From NCBI GenBank assembly GCA_049602155.1, contig JBMYRH010000031.1, positions 1 through 61,453 of the forward strand: a stretch of DNA of 61,453 bases, given 5' to 3'. Positions within the stretch are counted from its first letter, which is position 1, and each line of letters begins with the position of its first letter. The position numbers and the translations under genes are program-made. Shown in pieces: positions 59,741 through 61,453 of this stretch. Origin of the DNA: JBMYRH01 sp049602155 (GTDB lineage Bacteria; Myxococcota_A; UBA9042; PHBI01; JBMYRH01). The notes beneath the pieces are model-generated. The model was not told where the DNA came from. It was given only the letters and a program-made list of their open reading frames with translations, and did not search any database.

Positions 59741-60871
59741 CTAGGCGCCCGGTCCCCAGCCATTGGTCCGAGGCCACAGCGCCACGACGGCGTCGTCACC
59801 CTCGACCACGGCGTACGTGTCATACATCGCCGCTGTCATGCAGACATGATTAGGCGCCACGCGCACGAGGCTCCCAATCGGGAGCGCCTCCCAATCCATG
59901 GGCTGTGCACTGGTCACCTCACCATGCTCCTGATGCACCGAGGTCACCTGAAGGTCACCCAGGGGGCTCCCCGTGACCGCATCGAGCACCCGCCCGTAGC
60001 CCGCATCAAAGGCGCGCCCCTGAGTGCTGCGATCTTTGGAGAGCCCTAGGCCCCCGGCGTCGATCACCAGACGATTCGCAGCGCGCCGATGGCTGATGAT
60101 GGTGGCGAGCACCGTGACCGCGAGGTCCCCTTCAGCGCACGCTCCAATGCCAGCTTGAAAGAGGTCCCCCATCAGGTAGACCCCAGGTCGCATCTCCGTC
60201 ACCCCCTCTAGGTGCTCGGCGTGGACCGCGGTCGGCGTCGAGCCCACGCTCACGACCTCGCAGGCGATCCCCGCTCCCCTGAGCTGCTCCGCTGCGTCGG
60301 TGGCCGCCAGTCTCTCCGTCTCTGCCACAGCCACAATCGACGCGACATCATGACAGCCATAGCTCTGGCCACCGTGCGTCATCACACCGCGCAGCGTCAC
60401 CCGCGGCGCCCTGTCTAGGAGTTGGGCGATCTCAAGCAGCTGAGGGGCCGCTGGGGGCACCCCAGTCCGGTCTTCCCCGCAGTCGATCTCGATCATCACG
60501 CTGTGTGCAGCAGGGTGGTTGGCGATGGCGCGCGCGACGTCTACGGAGTCCGTGATGAGCGTCACGCGCGCTCCCGTCGCCGCGATGCGCGCCACGCGGT
60601 CGAGCTTATTCGGCGTCACGCAGACGGCGTAGAGGATGTCGGTCAACCCATGACTGGCGAAGTACTCTGCCTCATTGAGGGTCGCGACGGTGATGGCCCC
60701 TGAGTGACCGCGAGTCGCGATGCGCGCGACGTCGATAGACTTCGCCGTCTTCAGGTGCGGGCGCAGGTCGACCCCGAGGTCATGGGCCCGCTGACTCATG
60801 CGCTGCGCATTGGCAAGCAAGCGACCTCGGTCGAGGACGAGGCACGGCGTCTGCAGGGTCTTCAATCTCAT
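59741..60871 (-). CDS. Metal-dependent PLP enzyme, D-threonine aldolase / D-serine dehydratase family
   Basis: 376 residues with GAGG 9 bases upstream. Alanine-racemase-type N-terminal barrel: LQTPCLVLDRGRLLANAQRM, then RPHLKTAKS with PLP Lys41. Further motifs are GVMTHGGQSYG, VSVGSTPTA, EMRPGVYLMGD and VIDAGGLGLSKD. The C-terminal domain ends with VAPNHVCMTAAMYD, giving the metal ligands His342 and Cys344. As I recall the family, His-x-Cys is typical of eukaryotic-type D-serine dehydratase, whereas characterised D-threonine aldolases often have His-x-Asp; this favours dehydratase-like activity on D-Ser or D-Thr. Cytoplasmic and monocistronic. Confidence 0.88.
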   Translation of the reverse strand: MRLKTLQTPCLVLDRGRLLANAQRMSQRAHDLGVDLRPHLKTAKSIDVARIATRGHSGAITVATLNEAEYFASHGLTDILYAVCVTPNKLDRVARIAATGARVTLITDSVDVARAIANHPAAHSVMIEIDCGEDRTGVPPAAPQLLEIAQLLDRAPRVTLRGVMTHGGQSYGCHDVASIVAVAETERLAATDAAEQLRGAGIACEVVSVGSTPTAVHAEHLEGVTEMRPGVYLMGDLFQAGIGACAEGDLAVTVLATIISHRRAANRLVIDAGGLGLSKDRSTQGRAFDAGYGRVLDAVTGSPLGDLQVTSVHQEHGEVTSAQPMDWEALPIGSLVRVAPNHVCMTAAMYDTYAVVEGDDAVVALWPRTNGWGPGA

Positions 60872-61118
60872 GGCTCACCTCATACCACAGCCCACAGGGG
60901 CTCATGCCTCCGACTGACGGTGCACTCAAGGTATGGAGGGCGAAGATGGGCGCGAAGGACACAGCTCTGATCCCTAGCGCGAGCCTGAATTACAGAAAAC
61001 GTAAGACCAGGCCCCGAGCCAGTGGCTTCGGTCGGTTGCACTGATTCTGAGCCCAGTAGCACGCCGAGCGAGGGTCAGAATGTGGCAGCTAACATCTCGA
61101 CCCCGTTAAACTCAGTGC

Positions 61119-61453
61119 ATGGGCCAACACGCGCAATTGTCGCGCCGTGATGCAGCGGTGTACGTGACCTTAGACAGCGGGCGAATCGAACGGATTCAAA
61201 TCGGTGAGCGCCGAGTCCTCGTCGGCAGCGACCCTCGCAACGACATCTGCCTCGCCAACCGAAACGTCCAACCACGCCACGCGAGCATCTACTTCGCTGG
61301 CGGAGAGCATATCCTCTCGTGCGTCAGCGATGGATCGACCTTAGTCAACGGTTCAGCGGTCGCACGCAGCACACCTCTGGAGAACGGCGACGTCATCTGG
61401 ATCGGTGGCCGTGAGCTCCGCTTCATTCGCCTCCAGAGCATCAGCACGACCAC
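61119..61453 (+). CDS. FHA-domain protein (3' end outside window)
   Basis: I read 111 codons from ATG 61119 to the window edge without a stop. Residues about 20-105 form an FHA domain: VLVGSDPRNDICLANRNVQP, then RHASIYF, DGSTLVNGSAV and ENGDVIWIGGRELRFI. The phosphothreonine-binding Arg/Ser positions are partly altered (GSDPRNDI, RHAS). No ribosome site is present. TAAACT lies 6 bases before the ATG, so a leaderless mRNA is possible. The rest of the protein, perhaps a kinase or secretion-linked part, is outside the window. Confidence 0.8.
   Translation, partial: MGQHAQLSRRDAAVYVTLDSGRIERIQIGERRVLVGSDPRNDICLANRNVQPRHASIYFAGGEHILSCVSDGSTLVNGSAVARSTPLENGDVIWIGGRELRFIRLQSISTT

Overview
This 61 kb window is a contiguous, GC-rich (codon third positions mostly G/C) bacterial chromosome segment with about 42 protein genes, no rRNA, tRNA, CRISPR array, transposase or phage gene that I can see, and one 97-base run of N (43417-43513), so it is probably a scaffold from a draft or metagenome assembly. 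The style points to the Myxococcota/Bradymonadales side of the former Deltaproteobacteria: giant secreted proteins built from CDDGDPCT-type cysteine repeats, MopE-like 'NCDGxxDEGF' motifs, a choice-of-anchor L protein, small GCCDG-type cysteine domains, FGE-like lipoproteins, FHA and cNMP signalling proteins, and many lipoproteins with Asp/Ala/Thr-rich linkers. The lineage is an inference from protein style, not from a marker gene.

Layout. 1-4226 (minus): a TPR/PEGA membrane protein translationally coupled to a Cys-rich lipoprotein that leaves the window as it enters a beta-helix domain. 4738-7116: S41-peptidase-like lipoprotein. 7122-9007 (minus): a nuclease/phosphatase-fold lipoprotein and a predicted outer-membrane protein. 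9368-12275: FGE-like protein, LIC_10091-like protein with a Cys-rich tail, and a cNMP-binding/FHA protein. 12343-12996 (minus): haemolysin-III family. 13234-15858: OMP / GDPD lipoprotein / OMP operon. 15874-23544 (minus): a 2556-residue Cys-repeat lipoprotein. 23950-28646: aminotransferase, outer-membrane protein, DUF255 lipoprotein. 28674-32275 (minus): RIO1 kinase and DEAD-box helicase. 32500-37212: three-gene overlapping operon around an M23/golvesin/SpoIID/FN3 wall enzyme. 37217-39010 (minus): SGNH membrane protein. 39294-47524: alpha/beta-hydrolase lipoprotein, TPR lipoprotein, DUF3592 protein, anchor-L lipoprotein, DTW tRNA-modifying enzyme, aldo/keto reductase. 47628-48590 (minus): unknown, possibly nuclease-fold. 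49042-55109: small membrane protein, three lipoproteins, a secreted-effector-like small protein, an alpha/beta hydrolase. 55048-60871 (minus): two tafazzin-like acyltransferase paralogues around a small unknown gene, a YbgC-type thioesterase, a trypsin-like protease and a D-amino-acid PLP enzyme. 61119-end: FHA-domain protein, cut by the edge.

The common thread is the cell envelope: at least thirteen lipoproteins, several beta-barrel candidates, peptidoglycan-directed domains, and lipid-handling enzymes (GDPD, acyltransferases, thioesterase, hydrolases). The most unusual signals are (i) strict periodicity inside the giant Cys-repeat gene, with ten consecutive units spaced exactly 159 bp and larger blocks repeating at 579/579/900/903 bp; (ii) a 92-bp intergenic element (57875-57966) with four nested perfect inverted repeats and a competing stem, which looks like a structured RNA or complex operator; and (iii) stem-loops at the same place upstream of the ribosome-binding sites of both acyltransferase paralogues. 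I did not identify a known defence or mobile system.
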